From: Crateriforma spongiae
Lineage (GTDB): Bacteria; Planctomycetota; Planctomycetia; Pirellulales; Pirellulaceae
Length of the DNA: 64,000 nt
Reading direction: 5' to 3'
Assembly (NCBI RefSeq): GCF_012290005.1
Contig: NZ_JAAXMS010000010.1
Span: forward strand, 62,001-126,000
Positions within the stretch are counted from its first letter, which is position 1. Each line of letters opens with the position of its first letter. Shown one piece after another: positions 51,552 through 61,162 of this stretch. A program made the position numbers and the translations under genes. The notes below the pieces were generated by a model, which saw only the letters and a list, made by a program, of their open reading frames with translations, made no database searches and had not been told where the DNA came from.

Positions 51552-53609
51552 CTATGACGATTGGATCCATCGTAACCAAGCCTCTTTGAGATGCCCGAGC
51601 AGGCTACGCGATTTCAGATGAAAAACCGCGTGACATTCACCACCCATGTCGGCCAACACATGCAGCGGTTCTGCGTCGGCCGACTCAGCACTTAAAAGCG
51701 GACAGCTGACTTGATAGCTTGCCTGCTGCCAAGGCGACGGCTCAGCGGCTTCATCACTGACCGACACCGATTCGACAACGGAATGCCAGACATGGCCTGG
51801 ACGCGTCGCGACGGTCAAACTGACATCAACACCGCGAAAGATCTCGTCTCGATCTTCGGCGTCAATTTGTAGAATTGCAACCATCGATCCGTCGCGCGCC
51901 ACACGGCACCAGCCTGACTCCGGTGCAACTCGCTGTCCCACACCTTGGGACAACCCGATCGCTGACACACGAGTCCGATCGGCCGACCAAGACTGGGTAC
52001 GGTCCCAACGTGCCAGCGGTGGCAAAACCAGTCCTGCATGGGGTGCGACTAATCGAGTACGCGATAATGATTCTTCCGCGGATTGACTTTTCGCGACGGC
52101 GGATTTGACCAATGATTGAGCACGAATCCAATGTTCATGCTGGCGTTGGTGATTGCCTGTCAAATTCCTGGCATCGGACAATTGCTGTTGGGCAATCGCG
52201 ACTTCGGATGACGCACGAATCCATTCCAAACGCTGCTCACTCGAATCGACTTCGGCCAGCACCGTGTTTCCATCGACCACATCACCAAAGCCAACCGAAA
52301 CGCTTTCCAGCACGCTGGAATCAGGAAGATAGACCGCCGTCGCGGATCCGGAATCCAGATATCCGGTGGCGTATCGATACCGAGGCAGCGGCATCAACAA
52401 GGCAATCAAAAGCAACCCCAGAATCGAAATCGCGAAGATCAATCGTCGCGGCGTTTCGACTTGCCCCCAATCCGATTGACCAGACGCAACGGTCCACCAC
52501 CGTGTTGCCATCCGTGTCATCCAAACGATCAGTGCCAGCGTGATGACGAGCGTCCCTAATCCACCGGCGCCCGCCGCATCGAACAACCATGCGACGAAGC
52601 CTGCGATGCTGACCAAAACCGTGAATCGATACGCCGTGGAAGCGACATGGTAAACCAGCATCCCAAACCTGCGGCGCGAGGTCGCCGGCAAAGTCGCCGA
52701 GTGTCGTCCGGCCAACCGCACCAGGATCCATTGGCGGCTGCACTGCGCCGCTTCATAGCGAAGGTTCACACTGTGCACCCAATCGGCCAACACGTGGTAT
52801 CCGTCGAATCGCATCAGCGGATTGCCGTTGAACATCAGCGTGCTGATGCCACACAAGACAATCAGATTCACACAAACCAATCGAACGGAGGGATCGTCAG
52901 CCACCGACCAGACGATGACCGACAACGTTGCGATGATCCATTCAACGTAAATTCCCGCCAACATCACAGCAGCGCGCTGCCATCGAGACGCCTGACGCCA
53001 AACATCCGTCACATCACAATAGGGACATGGCATTCCGCAAAAGAAAAAGACCCCAATTTTTCCCGGCGTCGCCCCCACGCGATGACACACAATTGCGTGC
53101 CCTAGTTCGTGGCCGATCTTGGTAACGCACAGCAACAAGAATGGCACCGCAACCGGCAACTGTCCCAAGCGTTCTGGCAGAACGGCCAGCTCCGATGCAA
53201 ACACCTGGAACTGCAATAGCATCAAGACGCAAGCGACAACGGACAACACGACCCAACACTTGACCGCGGATGTTGCAAACAGCCAACCGGTCCAGCCCGA
53301 AAGCTTGGCGGCGATCGAGGAAGCGCCGAACAAAGGAACTTCGACCGCCAAGGGCGAAGGCAGACGGCGAGCAGTCCCGAGACGTTGCCGCGTCCACCCA
53401 ACTCGCGCTGCTTGTTCCCAATGTTCCGGATCAGCGTTTCCCGATTGAAGCCGATCCCACAATCGTCGGGTCGTCTGGGCAAACGTCTTGCTAATGTCGC
53501 AATAGACGGTTCGGAACCGAGACTCGGTGCCCTTATGCAACACATGCAAGTCGGTTCGCAACCGCGGTGACGCCACCGAATCGCCGACCGAGCACGGAGA
53601 CGAACTCAT
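51552..53609 (-). CDS. M50 peptidase fused to a HlyD-type domain
   Basis: 685 residues. The ATG at 53609 overlaps the stop of the gene before it (ATGA), which decides between several upstream starts. The membrane part has the zinc site 'CVTKIGHELGHAIVCHRVG' (HExxH) and 'FNGNPLMRFDGYHVLADWVHS' (N-P-x4-D-G), the S2P/SpoIVFB-type second site. A periplasmic adaptor follows ('RYRYATGYLDSGSATAVYLPDSSVLESVSVGFGDVVDGNTVLAEVDS' with a coiled coil). Such proteins process or export peptides with a HlyD partner, as in YydH-like systems. Last gene of the GAF-HlyD/HlyD/M50 operon. Confidence 0.85.
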   Translation of the reverse strand: MSSSPCSVGDSVASPRLRTDLHVLHKGTESRFRTVYCDISKTFAQTTRRLWDRLQSGNADPEHWEQAARVGWTRQRLGTARRLPSPLAVEVPLFGASSIAAKLSGWTGWLFATSAVKCWVVLSVVACVLMLLQFQVFASELAVLPERLGQLPVAVPFLLLCVTKIGHELGHAIVCHRVGATPGKIGVFFFCGMPCPYCDVTDVWRQASRWQRAAVMLAGIYVEWIIATLSVIVWSVADDPSVRLVCVNLIVLCGISTLMFNGNPLMRFDGYHVLADWVHSVNLRYEAAQCSRQWILVRLAGRHSATLPATSRRRFGMLVYHVASTAYRFTVLVSIAGFVAWLFDAAGAGGLGTLVITLALIVWMTRMATRWWTVASGQSDWGQVETPRRLIFAISILGLLLIALLMPLPRYRYATGYLDSGSATAVYLPDSSVLESVSVGFGDVVDGNTVLAEVDSSEQRLEWIRASSEVAIAQQQLSDARNLTGNHQRQHEHWIRAQSLVKSAVAKSQSAEESLSRTRLVAPHAGLVLPPLARWDRTQSWSADRTRVSAIGLSQGVGQRVAPESGWCRVARDGSMVAILQIDAEDRDEIFRGVDVSLTVATRPGHVWHSVVESVSVSDEAAEPSPWQQASYQVSCPLLSAESADAEPLHVLADMGGECHAVFHLKSRSLLGHLKEAWLRWIQSS

Positions 53610-54736
53610 CGCAAAATCTCCGAGCGTCGCCGATTTCGGCTCAGGCGAATCTCCGCCTGCAAGCTGGCTCGCGAAGGCATCGTGCCGGGGCGAATCGCCG
53701 GTTGTCCCGTGAAGGGGATCGGTGCATTTGACATCGTTCGGTAGGGATCCCCCTTGGAACGATGGATCGTCGGTGACATGACCGCCACCGTCATGCGAAT
53801 GTCTTGTCCCGGGTACAGTATCCAATCAGCGATGCCATCGTGCTCGTTGCCGACCAATTGATTGGCGACGTCGACGTGAATGCGGCGGTACCCACCGGGC
53901 AACCACTGGGGATCCACCGATTTAACGATGCCATCCAATCGCCGTGTCTGTGGATTCCCCTCGTCATTCGGTACGTCCCACCGAATCGATACAGGGCATC
54001 CCTGGCAATGTGCACGTCCGGCGACCTGCTGGGCAATCAGTGCATCGATGGTCAGATGTTCCGGACTGACAATCTTGGCAATCGCTTGGCCGCGTTCGAC
54101 CCATTCGCCGCTGTCCCGATAGACATCGACCAAGATCCCGTCGATGGGCGATCTTAACTGCAAGGCCTGACAGTCCGTTTCGATCGCCGCCAATTCACTT
54201 TCGCGAACGCGACACCGTTGCTCCGCCTCGGCGTGTTCGGCCAAGGCCTGGTCGTACTGGCGCTGGGCCTGGGACACGGCTAGCGTCAACGCTCGGAAGG
54301 TGGGATTGCCAAGCGAATCCGGTTCGCCGAACCGACTTCGATAACGTCGCAGTTCCTCGTTCGCATCCGCCAACGCGGCTTCCGCATGATCGAGCGTCGT
54401 CGTGTCTTCGGCTTGCGTCCTAGCCAAACGTAATCGCTCGATCGCAGTCTGCCGCCGGCGGTTCAGTCGGTCATTGGTGAGATTAACGATGACTTGGTTC
54501 TTGACCACCACCTGATTGCGTCCGACTGCCCATTGAGTCACCACGCCGTCGGACAAAGCGGGTAGATCAACTTCGGCGCCGTAGCGGACAACACACTGGC
54601 TGGCTTGGACTTCGATACGATTGACGCGACCACCTTTCCCTTGGTCGGCGACAACGACTGAAGCAAACAGCATCCAGAAGCAAGCCGAAGTGATCGGAAG
54701 CGAAGCGGGACGAACATTCACTGCGAGGCGAATCAT
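53606..54736 (-). CDS. HlyD/RND-type membrane fusion protein
   Basis: 376 residues. The ATG at 54736 overlaps the stop of the GAF-HlyD gene (ATGA). Signal peptide ('ITSACFWMLFASVVVA'), then a lipoyl half-domain, a coiled-coil hairpin (about residues 90-180: 'LRLARTQAEDTTTLDHAEAALADANEELRRYRSRFG', 'QAQRQYDQALAEHAEAEQRCRVRESELAAIE'), a second lipoyl half ('LRSPIDGILVDVYRDSGEWVERGQAI') and a beta-barrel ('LTIDALIAQQVAGRA'). Periplasmic adaptor of an export complex; the inner-membrane partner is probably the M50 fusion. Confidence 0.88.
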   Translation of the reverse strand: MIRLAVNVRPASLPITSACFWMLFASVVVADQGKGGRVNRIEVQASQCVVRYGAEVDLPALSDGVVTQWAVGRNQVVVKNQVIVNLTNDRLNRRRQTAIERLRLARTQAEDTTTLDHAEAALADANEELRRYRSRFGEPDSLGNPTFRALTLAVSQAQRQYDQALAEHAEAEQRCRVRESELAAIETDCQALQLRSPIDGILVDVYRDSGEWVERGQAIAKIVSPEHLTIDALIAQQVAGRAHCQGCPVSIRWDVPNDEGNPQTRRLDGIVKSVDPQWLPGGYRRIHVDVANQLVGNEHDGIADWILYPGQDIRMTVAVMSPTIHRSKGDPYRTMSNAPIPFTGQPAIRPGTMPSRASLQAEIRLSRNRRRSEILR

Positions 54737-56976
54737 GTCGATGCCTCCGTCTTCGTGGGTTTGCCAAAGTGAAGCCCCCAGAACGATCGCACCGAATCAA
54801 TGGCGTCACGGAACAACACGTATGCCAGCGGTGAAGTCCCACAGTGGAAACGAACTCGCACCGGCATCCCCTCGTGAGGAATCGTAGCGACGGGATTCTC
54901 GCTTGCCATCGCATTGCCAACCGCGTCCGTACGTGCCGGCGACGCAACCGAAGCCAAGGCCCCCTGCGAAGCCGCCGCGGTGGCGTCCTCCGTTATCGAT
55001 AGGTGGTCGGGCAAAGCCAATTGCACCAAGGTCGCCGAACCGGATTCTGATTCGACGGCCGGTCCGATCGATTTCACGGTGGCATCCCAGCGGACATCGG
55101 GTTGAGCGACGGGGGAAACGGCCACGGACAACTCACCCGCGTCACCCGAGCACATCAGATCGCCCATGCGACGCTGATCGACTTCCGCTTCGGCATTCCA
55201 AGCAGTGTCCAACCGCACCACTTTCAACAACGGTTCGCCGAATCGCACTGGTCGATCAATTAAACGTTGCCGCAACCGCCAAGCATCAACGATTCCGGAC
55301 TGTTTTGCGGTCACGTGAAGTGAAGCTTCAACGCTTCGCAGGTGCTCCAACTGGGCGTCGATCCCATCGATTCGCAACTCGGTGACACGACGACGCGAAT
55401 TGGCTTGTGAACGCGCCGCAGACCGGTCGGCGGACGGGTGAATCAGATTCTCCGTCTCCACGGCCAATTCGGCCTCCAGCCGCAAACGTTCCGAACGCAG
55501 CTGTTTGATCTGCTGTTCCAACGTTTCATCTTTCAGCGTCAGCAATGGATCACCGACTTCGACGCGATCGTTGTGCCGCACATAGATTGCGTCCACCACC
55601 GCGTTTCGGGGCGAACAGACGCTTTGCCACTGCTGTGGTCGCAACACCGCCGGTGACGTCACGATATTTGGGACAGGCATCGCTGCCACAACGATTGCGG
55701 TCAATATCCCCATCCCGGTCATCCACTGGCGTCGGTAACGCTGATACCAGGAACCGTTCATTGCACCGGAGGGCGCAAGCCAACGCCCCAGCAACGAACG
55801 TTTTGTCGCCTTTGTTTTGATGTCGATGGCGATGCCCGCCATTCGGCAAAGCCGGATCAGATGGTCACGATGTTCTTCGGCACAACCGGAGTGGTTGTCT
55901 TTTCTCAGCCCGATCAGAGCCAGATCACTGGCCGTCCCCACACGAACCAGACAATCCAACACCAAGCTTTCATCTTCGCCGTCACCATCACCGACGTCGC
56001 GATCAAGATCGAAATAGCATCCGTTGTCGTCGACCGGTGTCTGAAGCGATTGCTGCAAAATCCAACGGACCGCTTCGCTGTGTCGATCGACTTGGTCGAC
56101 GTGACTGACGGCGATCACTTCGCGTGGCCTTTCACGTCGCACCACGGCGACACGATCAAGATCGAAACCTTCGGCGACCGAATCGGCCAACGATTCGATG
56201 ACGCTGCGTGGGTCCGACAATCGGCTCCATCGATCGAATTGTTGGTCGATCCAATCGGACAACTTAGCATCGTCGCGAAGTCGCCGGATCAGTTGGCGAC
56301 GCATGAATTCACCGGCCAAGTCGGCCATCTGGGCTACGAACCGCAGATAGCCTCGTTGCGTGACGGTGCCCCCGCCGGATTCCAAATGGACTTCGATCAG
56401 GTAGGTGGGATCGGAGCCTGAAGATTCGCCCATGTCGGTGTCGATCGCGACCACGGCGACAGAGTGGGGCGACGGATTGGCGGGCTGTTCGGGGTCAGTC
56501 GCACCGGGCGTGGACGGCACCACCGCGGGACCGGCACCGGCAGCAATTTCGTGCAACATGCACTGATGCGATTGCCGGGACGCATTGGACCAGTCTTGAA
56601 AATCAACATTGCCCAACCGGTGACAAACATCAAACTCCGTCGCCGATGCTTTTCGCCAAACGGTGACTCCCTCGGCCGCCATCGCCCTCAGGATGCGGTC
56701 GGCCAGAAAAGCCCAATACCTTGATTCAGGCATCTGGGCGGTCGCCGCCGCAGCCACCTCGCGGACGATATCCGAGATCTCGCGTTGGGCATCGCGGACC
56801 AAGCCTTCCCCGGATTCAACCGACCGCCCTGATCGACGCGCAGCATCCGGCGAGGCCGTCGCTGTTGCGCCGGCGGCACGATAGACAAATGGCTGCTGGG
56901 GTGCGGCGTGTTTCACGCGATCGCGTCGATGTCCAGGGATGCGGCCGTACCGATGACATTTTGAGATGCCAAGCAT
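54733..56976 (-). CDS. GAF-domain protein fused to a HlyD-type adaptor
   Basis: 747 residues. The cytoplasmic first half resembles GAF sensory domains (about residues 60-180 and 240-390: 'FLADRILRAMAAEGVTVWRKASATEFDVCHRLG', 'LADSVAEGFDLDRVAVVRRERPREVIAVSHVD'). One membrane helix follows ('WMTGMGILTAIVVAAMPVP'), then a periplasmic lipoyl/coiled-coil adaptor ('AVVDAIYVRHNDRVEVGDPLLTLKDETLEQQIKQLRSERLRLEAEL'). Linking a sensor to an export adaptor in one chain is uncommon. First gene of the ATGA-coupled operon. The start is ATG at 56976; the first 40 residues look weakly conserved, so it may be further downstream. Confidence 0.8.
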   Translation of the reverse strand: MLGISKCHRYGRIPGHRRDRVKHAAPQQPFVYRAAGATATASPDAARRSGRSVESGEGLVRDAQREISDIVREVAAAATAQMPESRYWAFLADRILRAMAAEGVTVWRKASATEFDVCHRLGNVDFQDWSNASRQSHQCMLHEIAAGAGPAVVPSTPGATDPEQPANPSPHSVAVVAIDTDMGESSGSDPTYLIEVHLESGGGTVTQRGYLRFVAQMADLAGEFMRRQLIRRLRDDAKLSDWIDQQFDRWSRLSDPRSVIESLADSVAEGFDLDRVAVVRRERPREVIAVSHVDQVDRHSEAVRWILQQSLQTPVDDNGCYFDLDRDVGDGDGEDESLVLDCLVRVGTASDLALIGLRKDNHSGCAEEHRDHLIRLCRMAGIAIDIKTKATKRSLLGRWLAPSGAMNGSWYQRYRRQWMTGMGILTAIVVAAMPVPNIVTSPAVLRPQQWQSVCSPRNAVVDAIYVRHNDRVEVGDPLLTLKDETLEQQIKQLRSERLRLEAELAVETENLIHPSADRSAARSQANSRRRVTELRIDGIDAQLEHLRSVEASLHVTAKQSGIVDAWRLRQRLIDRPVRFGEPLLKVVRLDTAWNAEAEVDQRRMGDLMCSGDAGELSVAVSPVAQPDVRWDATVKSIGPAVESESGSATLVQLALPDHLSITEDATAAASQGALASVASPARTDAVGNAMASENPVATIPHEGMPVRVRFHCGTSPLAYVLFRDAIDSVRSFWGLHFGKPTKTEAST

Positions 56977-57096
56977 CGGGGACTAGCAAAACCCGGCCTT
57001 CATCAGCAACGGCAATCCACCCGGCGCCCCAGCACCAGCATGCCTGCCACGCAGCCGAATGCCTCTTTCAGAAAACGCTTTCCCGCAGGCCGCTGG

Positions 57097-58413
57097 TCAA
57101 CGACTCGGCTTCAACCGCCTTTCCGATCGCTGTCTCGCATGATGGCGATCAACCGGTGACGAAAACCCCAATGACTGGAGGTCCAATCCCCAAGTCGGAT
57201 CCGCACGACAAAACTGAAAGCCGTGGTCACGTGGATCTTCGCCCTGGCGTCTGATCTCGAACGCCCAAGCCACATCACTGACTAGCGTCTGGCAAGGCTT
57301 CGATACGTCGGCAAATTGGTAGCCCTGGTGAACGGGACGATGATCGGAAGCCGCAATACCTTTGACCCAATCCCAAGACGATTGATCCTGATCCGAAGCC
57401 CTCGCAAGGATCGCAACCGCCGCCGCACGAGTGATCGGCGATGAAATCGGATCTTTCAGCCGGCAATGTGCGATCTGTCGAGTCCACGATGGATCACAGT
57501 AGGCCGCCATGGCGCGCAAATGCCGATCGTCGACTTCCGATGTCGGCAAGCTGCGCAACCAATGGTCGGCCACGGTGACAAAGATCGTATCCGAATCCTC
57601 GGCGACTTCGACACCATGATGCCAAGGCGATGTGGCACAGCGTGAAAGACGATCAATCATCGCCGATGTCGCGATGCGTCTTGCCGCGATGGGCTGAACC
57701 GCCGTTATTGATCCCGGCGTCTGGCTTTGGGCCACGCGGTTGTGGTTTTGCACATACAAATCGAGAACCAATACACTGAGTGTTCGGCATCGCTGGTGAA
57801 CTGGATCCACATTCCCATCATTCGTCGTGAACGAGAGTTCGCGGAGCACGCTTGACCAAGGATCATCCATCTGCACCGGAGCACAAACGCCGCGATCGTC
57901 GAATGCGCGAAACAGCGAACGACAATGGCGGACCATTTTGGCGAATCGATCGCGTGTCTGGCACGTGTCACCCACCAGCCGGACATAGACCGGCCATCCA
58001 GGAAGACGAATCGGCACGGCTGAAGCGTGTGGCGACCGATCCAAAGCACCGATACGTTGTTGCCATTGTCGATCTTGGTACCGCATCAAAACTCGAGCGG
58101 CAGAAAATCGCAATTGCAGATCGCGACTGGTGGTGGCACGGCGGACCTGACGCAGTAGTTGCATCTGATGCGACGATCCATCCGGCAATTGCCGCAAAAC
58201 GTCCAACAGATCCGTCGACGCCCGATTTCGACTCAGGTACGAATCCGATGCCAGCGCGATCAATCTTGGATCACTGGGAATCGATTCGGCGCGATTCAAC
58301 TCCATCCGCTGATGCGAACCGGCATCGGCGAACAACGGCATCGAATTGGCCGACGCCAGAATTGCAAAGAACGAAAGAACTCGCCAATCCAAACGCACGC
58401 GGTCGCCCCACAC
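57097..58413 (-). CDS. Exported protein of unknown function
   Basis: 438 residues. A signal peptide ('VLSFFAILASANSMPLFADA') is followed by a helical repeat-like region ('DPRLIALASDSYLSRNRASTDLLDVLRQLPDGSSHQMQLLRQVRRATTSRDLQLRFSAARVLMRY') that recalls HEAT repeats, with a second such area near 'ISSPITRAAAVAILARASDQD'. No enzyme motif seen. Located 120 bases upstream of the GAF-HlyD operon on the same strand, so it could be transcribed with it and be part of the same envelope system. Confidence 0.7.
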   Translation of the reverse strand: MWGDRVRLDWRVLSFFAILASANSMPLFADAGSHQRMELNRAESIPSDPRLIALASDSYLSRNRASTDLLDVLRQLPDGSSHQMQLLRQVRRATTSRDLQLRFSAARVLMRYQDRQWQQRIGALDRSPHASAVPIRLPGWPVYVRLVGDTCQTRDRFAKMVRHCRSLFRAFDDRGVCAPVQMDDPWSSVLRELSFTTNDGNVDPVHQRCRTLSVLVLDLYVQNHNRVAQSQTPGSITAVQPIAARRIATSAMIDRLSRCATSPWHHGVEVAEDSDTIFVTVADHWLRSLPTSEVDDRHLRAMAAYCDPSWTRQIAHCRLKDPISSPITRAAAVAILARASDQDQSSWDWVKGIAASDHRPVHQGYQFADVSKPCQTLVSDVAWAFEIRRQGEDPRDHGFQFCRADPTWGLDLQSLGFSSPVDRHHARQRSERRLKPSR

Positions 58414-58620
58414 GGTGTGTCAGCCAAAAAACCGACCCTTTCGTCTCGCCCGCACGGCGACAAAACGGCCAAAACCATCGGTCGCAGACTAATTACGGCC
58501 GTGGCCCCCCGTACCGGCAAACCGACCAACGCGACCGATCGACGAAAATGGTCCATGGTTTAAACTGCGCAGCCCCGATAATCCCACTATCAGCGACCTT
58601 TTCTTCCGCACGACTGATTC

Positions 58621-59901
58621 ATGCAAATCATCTGTTTCGAAGACCGACACGTGGACCGCTTGGCCCCGATCACTCACGCTCGGCCCGCCTACGCGGTCAC
58701 GTGTGCCAGCCACCGGTTGATCGATTGGCTGAAACGTTTGGTCGACGAGGGGCATGCCCAAAGTGTTCAGGCGATGGTGCGTGATTACTTGTTGACGTTG
58801 CAGCAATTGGATCACCAAATCGAAGCACCATCCCAAGTGGGCCAGGGCGGTCAAAGTGTGATGCTGGTCAACGCACGATTGGCTCCCACCGTTGCGGCGC
58901 TGGACGCACTGCGGAAATTGGCCAAACGGCAATCCGACGGCGTGATCGTGGACGAACGTGATCAAGCGGTGTTGGCGGCGGTGATCGGACCGAAGGAATT
59001 ACAGGCGATCGAAAAGCGGGCTCCGACGACGCCATTGGTCGACGCGCTTCTGCAGACGGCTGGACAGTTACCCGCAATCACCGAGACCACGGTGACCGAC
59101 GCCATCGCCGCGTTCTACTGGCCGCACGATGTGATCGAAACCCACATGGCGGAAATGCCGTCGGCGATGCAATTTCGCATCGACACGGGCGACTATGAAC
59201 AACGTCAAGACGGTGTCTTCGTACGTCCCGGCGTAAAGATCGGCGATTATGAATCGATCCACGTCGACGACGGTCCCATTGTGTTGGAAGAGGGAGTCCA
59301 GATTGGCCCGTTCTGTTTTTTGGAAGGCCCAGTGTATGTGGGTGCCAACACTCGAATGCTGGAACACTCCGCCATCAAGGACGGTGTGTCTCTGGGGCAC
59401 ACGGTTAAAATCGGCGGCGAGGTCGAAGCATCGATCATCGAACCTTACACCAACAAACAGCATCATGGTTTCCTGGGACACAGTTACCTGGGCAGCTGGA
59501 TCAACCTTGGCGCCGGCACTTGCAACAGCGACCTGAAAAATACTTACGGAAAGATCAACATCGAGTATGGCGATACCAAAGTCGCCACCGGAATGCAGTT
59601 CCTGGGATGCGTCATGGGTGACTATTCCAAAACGGCGATCAACACCGGCATCTTTACCGGCAAAGTTATCGGTGTGTGCAGCATGATGTACGGCTTCATC
59701 ACCGCGAACGTCCCCAGCTATGTGAACTACGCTCGACTGTTCGGGCAGACGTCGCTCTTGCCGGCGGACGTGATGATCAGCACCCAACAACGAATGTTCG
59801 CCCGACGAAAAGTCCAGCAACGTGACTGTGACAAACAGTTGATCATTGATATGTATGAACGCACCGAGAGCGAACGAGAGTCCGAACAGATCGGGTTTTG
59901 A
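58621..59901 (+). CDS. GlmU-like sugar nucleotidyltransferase with left-handed beta-helix
   Basis: 426 residues from the ATG at 58621. The N-terminal half is a reduced nucleotidyltransferase-like domain ('MQIICFEDRHVDRLAPITHARPAYAVTC'), as in the 'putative sugar nucleotidyl transferase' (GlmU-related) family. The C-terminal half is a hexapeptide-repeat helix: 'VLEEGVQIGPFCFLEGPVYVGANTRMLEHSAIKDGVSLGHTVKIGGEVEASIIEPY', then 'HGFLGHSYLGSWINLGAGTCNSDLKN'. Expected to make or acylate a UDP-sugar for the cell envelope. argC follows 45 bases later on the same strand. Confidence 0.85.
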   Translation: MQIICFEDRHVDRLAPITHARPAYAVTCASHRLIDWLKRLVDEGHAQSVQAMVRDYLLTLQQLDHQIEAPSQVGQGGQSVMLVNARLAPTVAALDALRKLAKRQSDGVIVDERDQAVLAAVIGPKELQAIEKRAPTTPLVDALLQTAGQLPAITETTVTDAIAAFYWPHDVIETHMAEMPSAMQFRIDTGDYEQRQDGVFVRPGVKIGDYESIHVDDGPIVLEEGVQIGPFCFLEGPVYVGANTRMLEHSAIKDGVSLGHTVKIGGEVEASIIEPYTNKQHHGFLGHSYLGSWINLGAGTCNSDLKNTYGKINIEYGDTKVATGMQFLGCVMGDYSKTAINTGIFTGKVIGVCSMMYGFITANVPSYVNYARLFGQTSLLPADVMISTQQRMFARRKVQQRDCDKQLIIDMYERTESERESEQIGF

Positions 59902-59946
59902 TCTCCTCGGCTTTGCCGCAGCAACAATTTGACCGAAAGCAAATTC

Positions 59947-60957
59947 ATGAACGTACGTGTCGGAATCGTCGGCGTGACCGGATACACCGCGGCGGAATTG
60001 GTCCGCTTGCTGGACCGTCATCCCAGCGCGAATTTGACCGCCGCAACCAGCCGTGGGGATGCGGGCAAGCCGATCCACGCGGTGCACCCATCGACCGCTG
60101 GTCGCAGCGACGTGATGATCGAAACGTTCGACCCGGACAAAATGAAGGCGTCCTGTGATGTCGTGATGTGCTGTCTGCCGCACGGTGCAAGTGCCGAAAC
60201 GGTTCGCCAGTTGATCGATGTGGGATTGCGAGTCGTCGACTTCAGCGCCGACTTTCGGCTCTCCAGCGTCGAGGTCTATCAAAAATGGTACGACGTGCAG
60301 CACCCGTGGCCCGAGCGGATCGGCGTGACGGCATATGGCATGCCTGAGTTCTTTGCCGATGACATTCGGTCAGCCGATGTGGTCGCAAACCCTGGTTGCT
60401 ATCCGACGTCGGCTATTTTGCCTTTGGTGCCGTTGATCAAGGCCGGCCTTGTGGATCCGTCAGATGTCATCGTCGATAGCAAGTCAGGGGTCAGCGGCGC
60501 CGGTCGGTCGCCCAAACTTGCGACGCTGTATTGCGAAACCAACGAATCGATTGCGGCATACGCGGTAGGTTCCCACCGGCATCAGCCTGAAATCAAGGAT
60601 TTGGTTCATCGAATCAGCGGGAAAGACATCGAAGTCACATTCACGCCACACCTGACACCGATGGACCGTGGCATTTTGTCGACGATCTACTTGCGTCCCA
60701 CCGGCGGATCCATCGACGACGGTATGCAGGCCTGGAAACAGCAATACGATTCGTCACCGTTCGTTCACGTGGTCGACCATTTGCCGGCCACCAAGCACGT
60801 CAGCGGAACAAATCATGTCCAAATGACGTTGCGACAAGCCGGCGACCGCTGGATTGCCGTTTGCGCCATCGACAACTTGACCAAAGGTGCCAGTGGTGCG
60901 GCGATCCAAAACATGAACGTGATGTTTGGGCTGAACGAAACCGACGGTCTGCTGTAG
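59947..60957 (+). CDS. argC: N-acetyl-gamma-glutamyl-phosphate reductase
   Basis: Third step of arginine synthesis: NADPH-dependent reduction of N-acetylglutamyl phosphate to the semialdehyde. 336 residues from the ATG at 59947 ('MNVRVGIVGVTGYTAAELVRLL'); a TTG six codons upstream is less likely. The active-site Cys151 lies in 'VVANPGCYPTSAILPL', and the His region is 'AVGSHRHQPEI'. 'DFSADFRLSSVEVYQKWY' and 'SGVSGAGRSP' are family hallmarks. No other arg genes are adjacent. A possible terminator follows at 60986-61006. Confidence 0.96.
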   Translation: MNVRVGIVGVTGYTAAELVRLLDRHPSANLTAATSRGDAGKPIHAVHPSTAGRSDVMIETFDPDKMKASCDVVMCCLPHGASAETVRQLIDVGLRVVDFSADFRLSSVEVYQKWYDVQHPWPERIGVTAYGMPEFFADDIRSADVVANPGCYPTSAILPLVPLIKAGLVDPSDVIVDSKSGVSGAGRSPKLATLYCETNESIAAYAVGSHRHQPEIKDLVHRISGKDIEVTFTPHLTPMDRGILSTIYLRPTGGSIDDGMQAWKQQYDSSPFVHVVDHLPATKHVSGTNHVQMTLRQAGDRWIAVCAIDNLTKGASGAAIQNMNVMFGLNETDGLL

Positions 60958-60985
60958 CAATCTGATTCGGCACCCGATTCCAACA

Positions 60986-61006
60986 GGCATCATGCCGGCT
61001 TTTTTT
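60986..61006 (+). terminator. Possible terminator after argC
   Basis: GGCATCATGCC, a short GC-containing inverted repeat, then GGC and seven T. The stem is short and its loop tight, so this is weak. Confidence 0.35.
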
Positions 61007-61162
61007 CGGTCGCTGGGCGTCACGAGGAATTGTGACGCCGGTTCGCCGGATGCCTACACTAAGCTGCAACCACGGGCGTTAAGCTGCAACCGCCGGATCA
61101 CCATGATGGGTTCGCAATCTCGTGGTCGTTCAGATTTCTTGTCTACCTGACGGCATTTCTGC

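Noticed and set aside
57852-58784. Rightward 310-codon frame ahead of the GlmU-like gene
   Set aside because: Antisense to the exported protein at 57097-58413 and overlapping the next gene in another frame.
59068-60303. Long leftward open frame (411 codons) opposite the GlmU-like gene and argC
   Set aside because: Antisense of two genes with clear family motifs; long antisense frames are common in high-GC DNA.
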